From NCBI RefSeq assembly GCF_016894245.1, contig NZ_CP069792.1, forward strand, positions 1,674,001 through 1,738,000: DNA of 64,000 nucleotides, in the 5' to 3' direction. Shown here one piece after another: positions 31,771 through 41,552 of the stretch. Position 1 is the first letter of the stretch, and each line of letters starts with the position of its first letter. A model generated the notes under the pieces. That model was not told where the DNA came from, did no database searches, and was given only the letters and a program-made list of their open reading frames with translations. Source of the DNA: Corynebacterium kroppenstedtii (GTDB taxonomy: Bacteria > Actinomycetota > Actinomycetes > Mycobacteriales > Mycobacteriaceae). A program made the position numbers and the translations under genes.

Positions 31771-33123
31771 ATGTTCAAAAGAACAATTGCTGTTGCTATG
31801 TCGGTTGTTGGCCTTATCGTCGGCGCCGGCTTTTCATCTGGCCAGGAAGTGCTCCAGTATTTCGTGGCCTTCGGAAAAATGGGGGTGTGGGGGGCCGTCA
31901 TTGTAGCGGTCTTAATGTCTGCGGCCGGAATGATTGTGTTGCAGCTAGGAAGCTATTTCCAAGCTGATGAGCATGCTGGTGTCTTACGCACCATCGGCAC
32001 AAAAACGGTGTCATGGGTTTTGGATATCGGCATTGTGTTCACGCTGTTTTCCGTGGGCTTCGTGATGCTGGCCGGGGGCGGCTCTAACCTCAACCAACAG
32101 TTCGGAATTCCATCGTGGGTGGGGTCTGCGATTCTGCTGGTTCTCGTGTTGGCCGCAGGAATGCTTGATGCCGATCGCGTCAGCACAGTGATCGGCGCCA
32201 TCACACCGTTCATCGTGGTCGCCCTTGTTGGGGCAGCAATATGGGCATATACGCACACCGATGGAAGCCTATCGAGCCTCGAACCGCTCACCCGGAACGT
32301 CGATACCAATCTTCCGAACTGGTGGATCAGTGCTCTTAACTACGCGGGCCTGGTCCTTATGGTCAATGTGGCGATGGCCATTGTTATTGGTGGCTCTCAC
32401 CTTTACCCGCGTGAAGCCGGCCTCGGTGGGCTCGTGGGAGGCATCACGTTCGGTGTGCTGCTCATCATCAGCACCTTGTCGCTTTTCCTGAAGATCAAAA
32501 CCGTTCAGGGGTCCGACCTGCCCATGTTGACGCTGGTTGACGACATCCACCCAGCGTTAGGCGTGGTCATGTCCCTGATTATTTACGGGATGATCTTTAA
32601 CACCTGCCTGGGTCTGTTCTATTCCTTGGGGCGTCGACTAACCGCACGTCACCCGGAGAAATTCCGGATTGTGTTTACGGTCGTCACCGTGATTGGCTTT
32701 GCTGTCAGCTTCTTCGGATTCAAGGCGTTGCTGTCCAGCGTATATCCGATAATGGGATACGTCGGGTTCGTGCTTATCGCGTTGCTGTTCATTGCGTGGT
32801 TCCGTGGGCGGACTGCGTTGCATGATGAGGCCGGGCGTCGCCAAGAGGCTCGCGAACTTGCTGAGCGCAAGCTCGATCCGAATGTGCGGTTTACCTCGAA
32901 ACAAGCTCGTCGGCTCCGGCACCTGATCGGGGACTCGAATCTGGACGATGACGATCTTCGGAAACTTATTCGCGACGACGTGACGAGTGATACCAAGTCT
33001 GATGAGGCTCCTGAACCCGAAGAGATCGATGAGCCGGATGCGAAGGACAGCGCGGGCGGAGGTACTAGCGCTGGGGGAGATACTGGCTCAAGTTCCACGG
33101 TGTCAAGCACCCCGGTGAACTAG
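31771..33123 (+). CDS. YkvI-family membrane protein, copy 2
   Basis: A 450-residue paralog of copies 1 and 3. The hallmark is VVGLIVGAGFSSGQEVLQYF, followed by about ten membrane helices, then the charged C-terminal region with RFTSKQARRLRHLIGDSNLDDDDL and a further acidic Gly/Ser-rich tail. Conserved internal blocks shared with the others include NWWISALNY and AIVIGGSHLYPREAG. A TATGAT box at 31725-31730 may serve as promoter. It ends 57 bases before copy 3, so copies 2 and 3 are likely co-transcribed. Substrate unknown. Confidence 0.84.
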   Translation: MFKRTIAVAMSVVGLIVGAGFSSGQEVLQYFVAFGKMGVWGAVIVAVLMSAAGMIVLQLGSYFQADEHAGVLRTIGTKTVSWVLDIGIVFTLFSVGFVMLAGGGSNLNQQFGIPSWVGSAILLVLVLAAGMLDADRVSTVIGAITPFIVVALVGAAIWAYTHTDGSLSSLEPLTRNVDTNLPNWWISALNYAGLVLMVNVAMAIVIGGSHLYPREAGLGGLVGGITFGVLLIISTLSLFLKIKTVQGSDLPMLTLVDDIHPALGVVMSLIIYGMIFNTCLGLFYSLGRRLTARHPEKFRIVFTVVTVIGFAVSFFGFKALLSSVYPIMGYVGFVLIALLFIAWFRGRTALHDEAGRRQEARELAERKLDPNVRFTSKQARRLRHLIGDSNLDDDDLRKLIRDDVTSDTKSDEAPEPEEIDEPDAKDSAGGGTSAGGDTGSSSTVSSTPVN

Positions 33124-33180
33124 TGGGCATCGGGAATAGCAGTCGATCGTTAAATTCGGAATAGATAGAAAGTTAGATCA

Positions 33181-34605
33181 GTGGTTAAACGCACAATAAG
33201 TATTGCGTTGTCCTTTGTTGGATTAATTGTTGGTGCGGGTTTCGCGTCGGGGCAGGAGATCCAGCAGTATTTCGTGTCCTACGGAACGTGGGGAATTCTG
33301 GGTGCGATTCTTGCCGCGGTGATCATGGCGGCAACAGGGTACACGGTGCTGCAACTGGGCAGCTATTACATGGCTGATGAGCACAATGAAGTATTGTCCG
33401 GCTCATTGCCCACCTGGGTATCCAAGTTTCTCGATCTCGCCATTATTGCCACGCTGTTTTGTATTGGATTCGTGATGTTCGCGGGTGCGGGGGAGAACCT
33501 CAAACAGCAGCTGGGGTGGCCAGTGTGGGCTGGTTCGGTCATCATGCTGGTTCTCGTTTTAGCAGCCGGCATGTTGGACGTTGATAGAGTTTCAGCCGTC
33601 ATTGGCGGTATTACGCCATTTATCATCGTTTTTGTTGTCGCCGCGTCGATCTATTCCTTCGTTGATCGCAGTGATTCTTGGGGGCACCTCAGTGAGGTAG
33701 CCTCATCAATTCCCAATAGCTTCCCGAACTTTGCGTTGTCGAGTCTGAACTATGTGGGCCTGTCATTAATTCTGTCGGTATCCATGGCCATTGTTATTGG
33801 CGGTTCTCACCTGTACCCGCGTGAGGCGGGGTGGGGAGGCTTCTTCGGAGGCCTTACCTTCGGTATTTTGCTCACCATTTCAGCAGTTGCTTTATTGTGC
33901 TCCACGGCGACGGTTAAAGATGACGCATTACCCATGCTTTCCCTGGTGGATAACATCAACGGCGGCCTTGGTTGGGTCATGGCCGTGGTTATTTACGGCA
34001 TGATCTTTAATACCGCGATTGGAATGTTTTACTCATTGGGACGACGCCTATCGGCCAAGCGTCCCGACAAGTTCCGCATTATTTTCATTGGCACGACATT
34101 GGCGGGATTTGTTTTGAGCTTTCTGGGGTTCAAATCCTTAATTGCGACGGTATATCCTGCCTTAGGTTACCTGGGCGTTTTCCTTATTATTGTGTTGTTG
34201 ATTGCCTGGTTCCGCCGGCATTCTCGCATTGAGGATGAGGCTGAACGTCGTGATCGAATTAGCGAATTAGTCGAGCGCCGTGACAATCCGAAGAAGCGCT
34301 TTACCTCAAAGCAGCGTCGACAATTACGCCACCTTGTCAGGGCGTCAAATATTGAAAATGCGGAGCTGAGGGAAGCAGTGAGGAAAGAGCTCGATGAGGA
34401 GTCAGATGATGACTCACACGACGCTTCCTCACACGAGAACACGTCGGGTGATGGGGGAACATCTGCACAAGGCGAATCATCTTCCTCTGAGACTGAAACG
34501 CATGGGGATACTTTCGGCAGCCGATCGACGGAGTCCTCCGGCAGTAAATCAACCGATAACTCCGGTGGTCGGCCGGGAAGTGTGCCAGCGTCGGCGTCGG
34601 ATTAG
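33181..34605 (+). CDS. YkvI-family membrane protein, copy 3
   Basis: A 474-residue third paralog, starting with GTG. The N-terminus SFVGLIVGAGFASGQEIQQYF and the C-terminal RFTSKQRRQLRHLVRASNIEN match the other two copies. It has the longest cytoplasmic tail, about 70 residues of Ser, Asp, Glu and Gly with no fold visible. The NWW motif of the other copies reads NFALSSLNY here, showing divergence in the core and so perhaps a different ligand. A DoxX-type gene follows 110 bases downstream. Confidence 0.84.
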   Translation: MVKRTISIALSFVGLIVGAGFASGQEIQQYFVSYGTWGILGAILAAVIMAATGYTVLQLGSYYMADEHNEVLSGSLPTWVSKFLDLAIIATLFCIGFVMFAGAGENLKQQLGWPVWAGSVIMLVLVLAAGMLDVDRVSAVIGGITPFIIVFVVAASIYSFVDRSDSWGHLSEVASSIPNSFPNFALSSLNYVGLSLILSVSMAIVIGGSHLYPREAGWGGFFGGLTFGILLTISAVALLCSTATVKDDALPMLSLVDNINGGLGWVMAVVIYGMIFNTAIGMFYSLGRRLSAKRPDKFRIIFIGTTLAGFVLSFLGFKSLIATVYPALGYLGVFLIIVLLIAWFRRHSRIEDEAERRDRISELVERRDNPKKRFTSKQRRQLRHLVRASNIENAELREAVRKELDEESDDDSHDASSHENTSGDGGTSAQGESSSSETETHGDTFGSRSTESSGSKSTDNSGGRPGSVPASASD

Positions 34606-34703
34606 TTGACAACGGAGGCTCTCTCGAACCCCATTATCCCTGGTTGTAAGGATATTAATCGACACACCACGTAAATTATCTGCGTTGTGTCACTGTTCAC
34701 CTT

Positions 34704-34709
34704 TAAAGT
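34704..34709 (+). promoter_or_regulatory. Candidate -10 element for a leaderless DoxX-gene mRNA
   Basis: TAAAGT ends 6 bases before the ATG at 34716. Between them is GGGGTT, too close to the start to be a normal ribosome site. Confidence 0.25.
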
Positions 34710-34715
34710 GGGGTT

Positions 34716-36347
34716 ATGTTCGGAAGAAAGTCCCGCAATAAACCTAGTGGCCCTACAGCTGATACCCCTATCCCTGACCGCGAATCTCGCGACGAGATCG
34801 ATGTGCCTACATCTGATAAGCCCATATCGACGGGGAACAGCGCCGAAGCCGTGCGCGGGAGCGCGTCGGCGGAAGGGGATTCCCACAAGGTGCAGGAAAA
34901 GTCCGCGCCGTCATTGTCGTATGGGGCGATAGATCACCGCGGGCTGGATCCTTGGGATGACACGTCACGCGGGTCCTCCGACGCAAGTGACTCACGCGAT
35001 TTAGACGATCTTCAGGCAATGGATGATTTAGACGACATTCCGACGGTTGCCGGATCACGGCCGGTCAAGCCTGCTAGTTCGGCTAGCTCTGCGACGTCGG
35101 AGGATCGTGCGGAAGATCATGATCAGGATGATCACGCAGGTGACCGCAGGGCCACTGGGCCTGAGCGTGTCACAGCTCACGATGTGCCTCACGACGTCGC
35201 TAGTAGTGAACCAGAATCTGAAGGGCCATCTGAGGAAGATTATGCAGCCGACGAACTCACGGTGGTTGAGCAGCGTCCGCAGGGCCGGCGTGACATTTAT
35301 GCCTTGACGGGGCGGGCGGCACCACAGGTGATCACACCTCGTGAGCAGCCTCAGGAAGCGAAGACTCATGATCCGTTGTTCGATGAGCCTGAGGACATTC
35401 CGGGTGCGCGGTCATCGTCGGACGAGGATGCCGTTTTCGCTAACGCTCCGGTGTCAGATTTAAATATGGCCAGCATGGATGAGGACGAACCTGTCGCGGC
35501 AACCCCGTCTTCGGCGGACAGGAGTGTGTCGTCGGAATCCGCGCCACGATACGGGACCCACGACACATACGTTGATAGAGGCGATGAGCAGATCAACGAG
35601 ACACGCGTCGATATGCCGACGTCGGGTGCCTATGACCGTGACGACGTCGAGAGAGTTCGCTATGCCGATGACCGTCAGAGTGATAAGGCAGCCACTGCTG
35701 TGATGGGGGGTAATGACGTCGCCGATGAATATAGGGATGGTGCTGTTCCACTGGGCTCGGAGGATGATCGCCCCATTGATAGCACTGATGATGTCGACGT
35801 TGATGACGAAATCGGTCACGATGAGGACCCGCGCCGGGGAACCACCGATTTCGGACTGTTCCTCATTCGCCTGGCTCTGGGAGCGATGCTGTTGTTCTAC
35901 GGTGTCCGAACTCTCTTCGAGCTAGGAGGTAGCTCTGGCGTTGATGGTTTGCACAACGACTTTTACTTCATGAAGGGCAATGAACTTCTAGCCTGGGCCG
36001 TGCCCATCATTGAAACTGCCGCCGGGGCGTTCCTTGTTCTGGGCGTACTTGCACCGCTGGGCGCCTGCATGGCGGTTGCGGTATCGAGCTTTATGGCCAT
36101 GTACTCCATCGACCTCCAGCCGGGCGCATTCTCGCCGTTTAACATGGCTCCGCACGTACAGGTGTGGTTGTTGCTCACCGCATTATCTATCGGTGTGGCG
36201 TTCAGTGGCCCCGGAAGGTGGGGAGTGGATGCCGCTCGCGGTTGGGCTCGACGTCCGCTGGGGAGCGGCTGGTTCAGCACGATTATTGGATTGCTCGCGG
36301 GAGCAGCGGTGTGGGTCGTTGTCGCCCAGTCGAATCCATTCAACTAA
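34716..36347 (+). CDS. DoxX-family membrane protein with a very long acidic disordered N-terminus
   Basis: A 543-residue protein. Residues 1-375 are rich in Asp, Glu, Ser and Arg with no hydrophobic segment, so they are almost surely disordered and cytoplasmic. Residues 378-543 hold about four membrane helices of DoxX type (TTDFGLFLIRLALGAMLLFYGVRT, split over the helix start). DoxX proteins are linked to redox and membrane thiol stress in mycobacteria, but this form is unstudied to my knowledge. The acidic part carries SRDLDDLQAMDDLDD-like repeats. It converges on ilvD across 133 bases. Confidence 0.8.
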   Translation: MFGRKSRNKPSGPTADTPIPDRESRDEIDVPTSDKPISTGNSAEAVRGSASAEGDSHKVQEKSAPSLSYGAIDHRGLDPWDDTSRGSSDASDSRDLDDLQAMDDLDDIPTVAGSRPVKPASSASSATSEDRAEDHDQDDHAGDRRATGPERVTAHDVPHDVASSEPESEGPSEEDYAADELTVVEQRPQGRRDIYALTGRAAPQVITPREQPQEAKTHDPLFDEPEDIPGARSSSDEDAVFANAPVSDLNMASMDEDEPVAATPSSADRSVSSESAPRYGTHDTYVDRGDEQINETRVDMPTSGAYDRDDVERVRYADDRQSDKAATAVMGGNDVADEYRDGAVPLGSEDDRPIDSTDDVDVDDEIGHDEDPRRGTTDFGLFLIRLALGAMLLFYGVRTLFELGGSSGVDGLHNDFYFMKGNELLAWAVPIIETAAGAFLVLGVLAPLGACMAVAVSSFMAMYSIDLQPGAFSPFNMAPHVQVWLLLTALSIGVAFSGPGRWGVDAARGWARRPLGSGWFSTIIGLLAGAAVWVVVAQSNPFN

Positions 36348-36480
36348 ACCATTAACCGCATCGGCCGGGGCCTCGCGTGCGTCATTCCTACGCTTCGGTT
36401 TCTTACGCGTTCAACACTGACGGTTGAACTCCGAGAGTCCGGGCAGGTTCTTCACTATTGCGAAACGGACATCGGGGGAA

Positions 36481-38331
36481 CTACCGGCGATCGTTGACTT
36501 TCCGCACAGCACCCGTATCAGCGCTGGTAGCCATAGAGGCATACGCCTGGAGCGCCTTGCTCACCCGTCGTTGACGGTTCAGCGGGTGCCACGGATGCTC
36601 AGAGGCGTTCATGTTCTCACGACGCTCTGCCAACACATCCTCGGGCACGTCAAGGGTTAATTGGCGCTGATGGACGTCGATAGTCACGGTGTCACCGTCG
36701 TGAATAAGACCAATCAGGCCACCGTGTGCTGCCTCGGGTGAAATATGTCCAACAGAAATACCTGATGAGCCACCCGAGAAGCGCCCATCCGTGATCAGCG
36801 CGCAGTGGGTTCCTAAGCCAGCGCCTTTCAAGAACGCGGTAGGATGTAGCATTTCTTGCATCCCAGGACCACCGGCGGGGCCCTCATACCGGATGACGAC
36901 GACCTCGCCGGGTTTGATCTGCTTGTTCAAAATAGCGTTAACGGCATCCTCTTGTGATTCCAACACGTGGGCCGGTCCAGAGAAGTGCCATAGCGACTCA
37001 TCAATTCCGGCAGCCTTAATGACCGCTCCGTCCTCAGCGAGGTTCCCGCGCAAAATAACCAGCCCACTATCGGCGGTATAAGCGTGGTCCACGTCGCGGA
37101 TGCACCCGTTTTCGGAGTCCGTGTCAAGTTCGTCCCACTTATTATCCGTGGAGAATGGGACCGTTGTTCGCACGCCACCTGGGGCAGCATGGAACAAATC
37201 CAAAGCAATTTGTGTGGGGTTATCCGTACGAATATCCCAGGTTTCTAACCAGTCTGACAGAGTCTGGGCATGCACCGCGTGGACATCGTCGTGGAGTAGC
37301 CCGGCACGGTTGAGCTCGCCGAGGATCGCAGGGATTCCACCCGCACGATGGACGTCTTCCATGTGGTAATTGGAATTCGGCGCGACCTTGGACAGACAAG
37401 GAACTTCCCTAGACAGACGGTCGATATCGGTAAGATCAAAATCGATGTCGCCCTCTTGCGCCGCGGCAAGAATATGCAGAACAGTGTTCGTGGATCCACC
37501 CATCGCCATGTCGAGGGTCATGGCGTTATCGAAGGCATGTTTATTGGCCACCTTACGTGGGAGGACACTATCGTCGTCATGGTTGTAGTAACGCTGGCAC
37601 ATATCAACGATCATCCGGCCGGCGTTCTCAAAGAGCGCGCGCCGGGCCGCATGGGTAGCCAGAGTGGAGCCATTACCGGGGAGGGACAGCCCGAGCGCCT
37701 CCGTCAAACTATTCATGGAGTTCGCGGTAAACATTCCTGAACACGAACCACAGGTCGGACATGCCGAATTCTCGACGATAGACAGCCCTCGGTCGTCGAC
37801 ACTATCGTTTGCCGACGCGGAAATCGCTGTAATGAGGTCGGTCGGAGTATGCGCAACCCCATCGACGACGACAGCTTTTCCCGCCTCCATGGGGCCGCCG
37901 GACACGAAGATGGCGGGAATGTTGAGACGCATTGCCGCATTGAGCATTCCTGGAGTGATCTTGTCACAGTTGGAAATGCAGACGATTGCGTCCGCGGTGT
38001 GCGCATTAACCATATACTCCACGGAATCGGAAATGATTTCGCGAGAAGGAAGCGAGTAGAGCATCCCGCCGTGGCCCATGGCGATTCCATCGTCGACAGC
38101 AATGGTGTTGAACTCTCGAGGAACACCGCCGGCCTCTTGGATGGCACTAGCGACGATGTCCCCGACGTCCTTGAGGTGCACGTGGCCGGGAACGAACTGC
38201 GTGTAGGAGTTCGCGATGGCGATGATGGGTTTATTAAAGTCACTATCTTTTAAGCCGGCAGCCCGCCATAACGCGCGAGCTCCAGCGGCGTTGCGGCCTT
38301 GAGTAGTGACCGACGATCGTAGGGGGATCAT
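36481..38331 (-). CDS. ilvD: Dihydroxy-acid dehydratase
   Basis: IlvD of 616 residues, making 2-oxo acids of valine and isoleucine. Iron-sulfur cysteines are seen in [12 protein letters not shown] and [17 protein letters not shown], and the C-terminal [19 protein letters not shown] motif is present. The N-terminus ([24 protein letters not shown]) is normal. It follows the PH-domain gene by 48 bases on the same strand and may be part of an mscCG-PH-ilvD transcript. It faces away from ilvBNC rather than joining it. Confidence 0.97.
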   Translation of the reverse strand: MIPLRSSVTTQGRNAAGARALWRAAGLKDSDFNKPIIAIANSYTQFVPGHVHLKDVGDIVASAIQEAGGVPREFNTIAVDDGIAMGHGGMLYSLPSREIISDSVEYMVNAHTADAIVCISNCDKITPGMLNAAMRLNIPAIFVSGGPMEAGKAVVVDGVAHTPTDLITAISASANDSVDDRGLSIVENSACPTCGSCSGMFTANSMNSLTEALGLSLPGNGSTLATHAARRALFENAGRMIVDMCQRYYNHDDDSVLPRKVANKHAFDNAMTLDMAMGGSTNTVLHILAAAQEGDIDFDLTDIDRLSREVPCLSKVAPNSNYHMEDVHRAGGIPAILGELNRAGLLHDDVHAVHAQTLSDWLETWDIRTDNPTQIALDLFHAAPGGVRTTVPFSTDNKWDELDTDSENGCIRDVDHAYTADSGLVILRGNLAEDGAVIKAAGIDESLWHFSGPAHVLESQEDAVNAILNKQIKPGEVVVIRYEGPAGGPGMQEMLHPTAFLKGAGLGTHCALITDGRFSGGSSGISVGHISPEAAHGGLIGLIHDGDTVTIDVHQRQLTLDVPEDVLAERRENMNASEHPWHPLNRQRRVSKALQAYASMATSADTGAVRKVNDRR

Positions 38332-38379
38332 AGAGTTGGCTCCTCAACAGTGTGATGTCTGGAAGGTTGGCCGCCGCTG

Positions 38380-39168
38380 CTAACCCTGGTCAGGGTTTTC
38401 CGGTGTGTCTGATCGGTCGCGGTGGCTTGTCTCCGGGGTTTCGTCAGGGGTGGAGTGATGGGCGGAACGTCGTCGTTCTATTTCGGCGGCGATAAGTTTG
38501 GCGTTGTGCTCTCTCGTCGCCTCCTCGTGGGTTTTAATGACGGCGTACCCGTCGCGATTGACGGTGGTCAACTCGTCATCGTCGCGATGTCGCCCCGGCG
38601 TAACAGGGTCAGGGATGAGTCCGCCGGAGGCCTTGGCAAGCTTCGGAAGGTTATTAAACGTCACTCCAGGTAATGAGATGGTATCGCGCTTTCGGTTGGG
38701 GCGACTGGTGCGTGTGCGTTGCGCAGCCTGATCAGTCGTTTCCTGATTCGGCACAGTCGGCACGGCATAAGCTCGTCCGCCACGACTGAATTGAATACCG
38801 GAGAAGTCTTCCCAGGATAGTGTTCGGCTAGAGCGGAAGAGATATCGTGCAGTAACCCCGGCCGGTGAGATTTCAGTGCGAGCACGGAGAACCCACACGG
38901 CGAAAAGGATAGGGAAGATCAGCACCCAGAAGAGATATGCGGGCTTATAGCCCACGAAAATCAGGAAGATCAGGAACATGACGATCGCCCCGATGAGGTT
39001 CATTCGGTCGGGACGGATTGTCGTCGTCTTCCTGATTTTTTCCTTCTGCGTGTGGGGTGAGGATGCCGCAGGGCGAGATGCCTGGCGACCCGCACCCTGA
39101 GCTGGTCGTGCGTGGTGTGGGCGTGGGTGAGAGCCTGGGTTGTGCTCGCCGGACGGAGTCGAACTCAT
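38380..39168 (-). CDS. PH-domain membrane protein (Cfp6-like)
   Basis: A 262-residue protein. The first 45 residues are Pro/His/Arg-rich. Two hydrophobic segments (about 57-72 and 77-93) follow, then a bacterial PH-like domain at about 95-160 (ARTEISPAGVTARYLFRSSRTLSWEDF). The long tail is charged. It resembles the mycobacterial protein Cfp6, which also lies next to ilvBNC, so the neighbourhood is conserved. Its ATG overlaps the mscCG stop in an ATGA (39165-39168), indicating translational coupling. Role unknown; an association with the membrane channel is inferred only from the coupling. Confidence 0.82.
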   Translation of the reverse strand: MSSTPSGEHNPGSHPRPHHARPAQGAGRQASRPAASSPHTQKEKIRKTTTIRPDRMNLIGAIVMFLIFLIFVGYKPAYLFWVLIFPILFAVWVLRARTEISPAGVTARYLFRSSRTLSWEDFSGIQFSRGGRAYAVPTVPNQETTDQAAQRTRTSRPNRKRDTISLPGVTFNNLPKLAKASGGLIPDPVTPGRHRDDDELTTVNRDGYAVIKTHEEATREHNAKLIAAEIERRRSAHHSTPDETPETSHRDRSDTPENPDQG

Positions 39169-41228
39169 GGGGCCATTGTAGATGCTGTGTTATTGCCACC
39201 TTGAGCGTGGCTCAGATTCATCTGGCCGGAGTTGTCATTCCCAGTGTTGGAGTTGCCGGATCCTGAGCCCTGATTGCTGCTATCAGTGTCCTGTTGGTTG
39301 GCCCCTCCGGTACCGGAGTTGTCTTCGTCAGAATTGGATCCCGTATTCCCGTTATTCCCGGAATTTTGATTTCCATTCGTGGAATTCTGTTGGTTCCGGT
39401 TGTTCTCCGTATTCGTGGCGGTCGTCGTGGGCTGCGTGCGATTCGGCGTTGTCGTTGGAGTGTTGCTGCCGTTCTCGCTGTTGCTATCGCGCTCCGTAGT
39501 CGGATTCTCAGAATGAGTATTTGACTCCGGTGTCGTGGGAGCTGAGCTCTCCGATTTGTCGTCAGACTCCTTCTTGTCCGAACGCGATTGGAACGACGAG
39601 GGGGCTAGTATTCCAGAGCCGCGGTCGCCGCCGTCATAGGTGAGCCCTTGGAGGATCACCAAGATGATGAGAACCAGCACGATGGCACTGGTTGATGCGC
39701 GGCACCGTCCGCCGATCGAGAAGAGCCGTTGGATCCGTCGCTCATACGAAATCCTCCTGAACAGACCATTTTGCTGCGCATCTTCCGCTTCTTTTTCTAG
39801 CGACGTACGGGTGTCTTCTGCCTTCTTCGACGTTGTTGCGTCTGAAGCATCGGCGCTGCTGGTCCCCCGATCGGTCGGGTTAACCCCATGATCGGAGGCC
39901 TGGGCAGCACGTTCAGCAGCTGTGGTGTCATCTTCGGCTGAGAAGACTCGCGTTTCCGCCGTTGAGCCTGACGTAGAGCCTGATCCGGAGCCTGATGCCG
40001 AGGGGAAGACGACGGTTTCCGAGTCGCTGGCAGTGCGGCTGCCGCTGTCATTGCCACCGGCATTAGGACCGTCACCAGAGGTGGTCTTTGGCGAAATAGA
40101 CCATGGCACGCCCGTTGCCGACGACCGTCCTTCGAACTCGTCTTCTTCGTGTTGCAGTGGCGCTGCCCATCGACGTGTTGTATCTAAAGCCTGAGTCTTC
40201 TCGCCGTTGGTTGCCGTGTCTGTGTCGGAAGTTTTGGGGGCGTGTGCACCGTAACCGGTGGGGTTGTCAGCGCGTCCAACTCCGTCCCGATGTTGCGAAT
40301 CCCCTAAAGACTGAGTGACTCCTGGTAGTCCCTCAATAGTTGATCGGGAATACGATGCCCACATTTCATCCATGACAGTTGACCGAAGGGCGCGCTCGAC
40401 AGTCCATTGCTGTCCTGGTTCGACGCGGATAAGGACGCGATACTGGATACTCCACGGTACGCCGGCCGACGTCGGCGGAATCAGATCCAGCGCTGGCAGG
40501 ATACTCACGGCATCAGGGTCATCGCTGACAAGACGTGCGATTTCGGGCCGGGCCAAAGTGCGGTTAACACAGCCGTCGAAGAGCGCGTTCAGGTCCTCAG
40601 TGTTATCACCCGCGGTGAGGGGAACGGGGATGTCGATCTGAGCCTTCGCCCACCCGGAGGAAGCATTGACGGCCACAAGTGGCACGGAGTTGGGCACAAC
40701 CGCTTCTTGGCCGTTGATCGTTCGCACCGTGGTTGAGCGCAAGGTGATAGCCGTCACCGTTCCCTCCACCGGGGCGTCCTTATTTTGAAGGATGACCCAG
40801 TCGCCGACACCATACTGCCGCTCGGTAATAATGAAGAACCCGGCAAGGAAGTCGGCAATGATTTTCTGTGCGCCAAACGCAACGGCAGCAGAAACAACGG
40901 TCGCGGGGACGGCCGCGCCGGTCGTCGAGAATCCGAAGTCTTTAAGAATCCGGATGGCTACGAAGAAGAAGGCGATGGCCTCCGCGATGTAGACCAGTGC
41001 GCCGAGGATGGCTAACCGCCCCTTGTAGCCTTCGGTGTCGGCAATTTCTCCGCGCCGTTCTTCGTGCTCGTTCATCTTGATCGTCGCCCAGCGGACCACG
41101 AGTCGACCGATGCGCGGTATGAGTATGGCGATACAGATCAAGATGGCAAGGGATAGACCGGTGTTGGCCACCCACTCCCACATGGAAGTCAAATAGAACT
41201 TGAACGGCATAGACCTAAACTTAGTCAC
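39165..41228 (-). CDS. mscCG: MscCG-type mechanosensitive channel
   Basis: A 687-residue MscS-family channel with the Corynebacterium MscCG layout. An N-terminal helix, the pore region (ATVVSAAVAFGAQKIIADFLAGFFIITERQYGVGDWV, read in parts) and the beta domain occupy about 1-280. A long linker follows, then a fourth helix (STSAIVLVLIILVILQGL, near residue 520) and an Asn/Ser/Thr-rich outer tail of about 140 residues. In C. glutamicum MscCG is the glutamate efflux channel. Here the linker is longer (family about 533 residues). Start GTG 41228. It is coupled to the PH-domain gene. Confidence 0.9.
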   Translation of the reverse strand: MTKFRSMPFKFYLTSMWEWVANTGLSLAILICIAILIPRIGRLVVRWATIKMNEHEERRGEIADTEGYKGRLAILGALVYIAEAIAFFFVAIRILKDFGFSTTGAAVPATVVSAAVAFGAQKIIADFLAGFFIITERQYGVGDWVILQNKDAPVEGTVTAITLRSTTVRTINGQEAVVPNSVPLVAVNASSGWAKAQIDIPVPLTAGDNTEDLNALFDGCVNRTLARPEIARLVSDDPDAVSILPALDLIPPTSAGVPWSIQYRVLIRVEPGQQWTVERALRSTVMDEMWASYSRSTIEGLPGVTQSLGDSQHRDGVGRADNPTGYGAHAPKTSDTDTATNGEKTQALDTTRRWAAPLQHEEDEFEGRSSATGVPWSISPKTTSGDGPNAGGNDSGSRTASDSETVVFPSASGSGSGSTSGSTAETRVFSAEDDTTAAERAAQASDHGVNPTDRGTSSADASDATTSKKAEDTRTSLEKEAEDAQQNGLFRRISYERRIQRLFSIGGRCRASTSAIVLVLIILVILQGLTYDGGDRGSGILAPSSFQSRSDKKESDDKSESSAPTTPESNTHSENPTTERDSNSENGSNTPTTTPNRTQPTTTATNTENNRNQQNSTNGNQNSGNNGNTGSNSDEDNSGTGGANQQDTDSSNQGSGSGNSNTGNDNSGQMNLSHAQGGNNTASTMAP

Positions 41229-41433
41229 CAGATTGTGCGGTTGGCCACGATGCGGATGATCTTTTCACTGATCTCCGTAAATATTCTCAGTGAACTATCA
41301 GCACGGGGATGGTAGGGGAGTGCTAGGTCGCTCTCGTGGTGGCGCCTTCCTCGGAGTTTCGGCGTTTTTCTTACCATTTGGGGGTGATAGTGCGCCATTA
41401 TCGGGCAATTCCAGTGGTTTTTCGTGGTCGTAG

Positions 41434-41462
41434 TTGGTCTGACGTTTCTGTGCCTTTATAGT
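41434..41462 (+). promoter_or_regulatory. Promoter of the ilvBNC leader
   Basis: TTGGTC (41434-41439) and TATAGT (41457-41462) are separated by 17 bases. TATAGT ends exactly 7 bases before the leader ATG at 41470, so transcription would start at or beside the A of that ATG, giving a leaderless leader peptide. Confidence 0.6.
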
Positions 41463-41469
41463 TCTACAT

Positions 41470-41523
41470 ATGACGAGCGCAACGATGACCACCATCATTC
41501 TTGTAGTACCGAGAGGGCGTTAG
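41470..41523 (+). CDS. ilvBNC attenuator leader peptide
   Basis: A 17-codon reading frame encoding MTSATMTTIILVVPRGR. The run Ile-Ile-Leu-Val-Val is the expected sensor for the three branched-chain amino acids. C. glutamicum ilvBNC is known to have an attenuator leader peptide with Ile, Leu and Val codons, so the arrangement agrees. A second in-frame ATG at 41485 could also start it (12 codons). Stalling at the Ile codons would leave 41511-41519 free to pair with 41544-41552 and block the terminator. Confidence 0.75.
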   Translation: MTSATMTTIILVVPRGR

Positions 41524-41552
41524 CTTTCCTGGTTACTCGTCACCGCCCTTTC
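41511..41552 (+). promoter_or_regulatory. Antiterminator pairing for ilvBNC
   Basis: GAGAGGGCG (41511-41519) can form a 9-base pairing with CGCCCTTTC (41544-41552), including one G-T wobble. This captures the 5' arm of the terminator, so the two structures exclude each other. The first arm overlaps the last codons of the leader peptide, as expected for translation-dependent attenuation. Confidence 0.65.
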
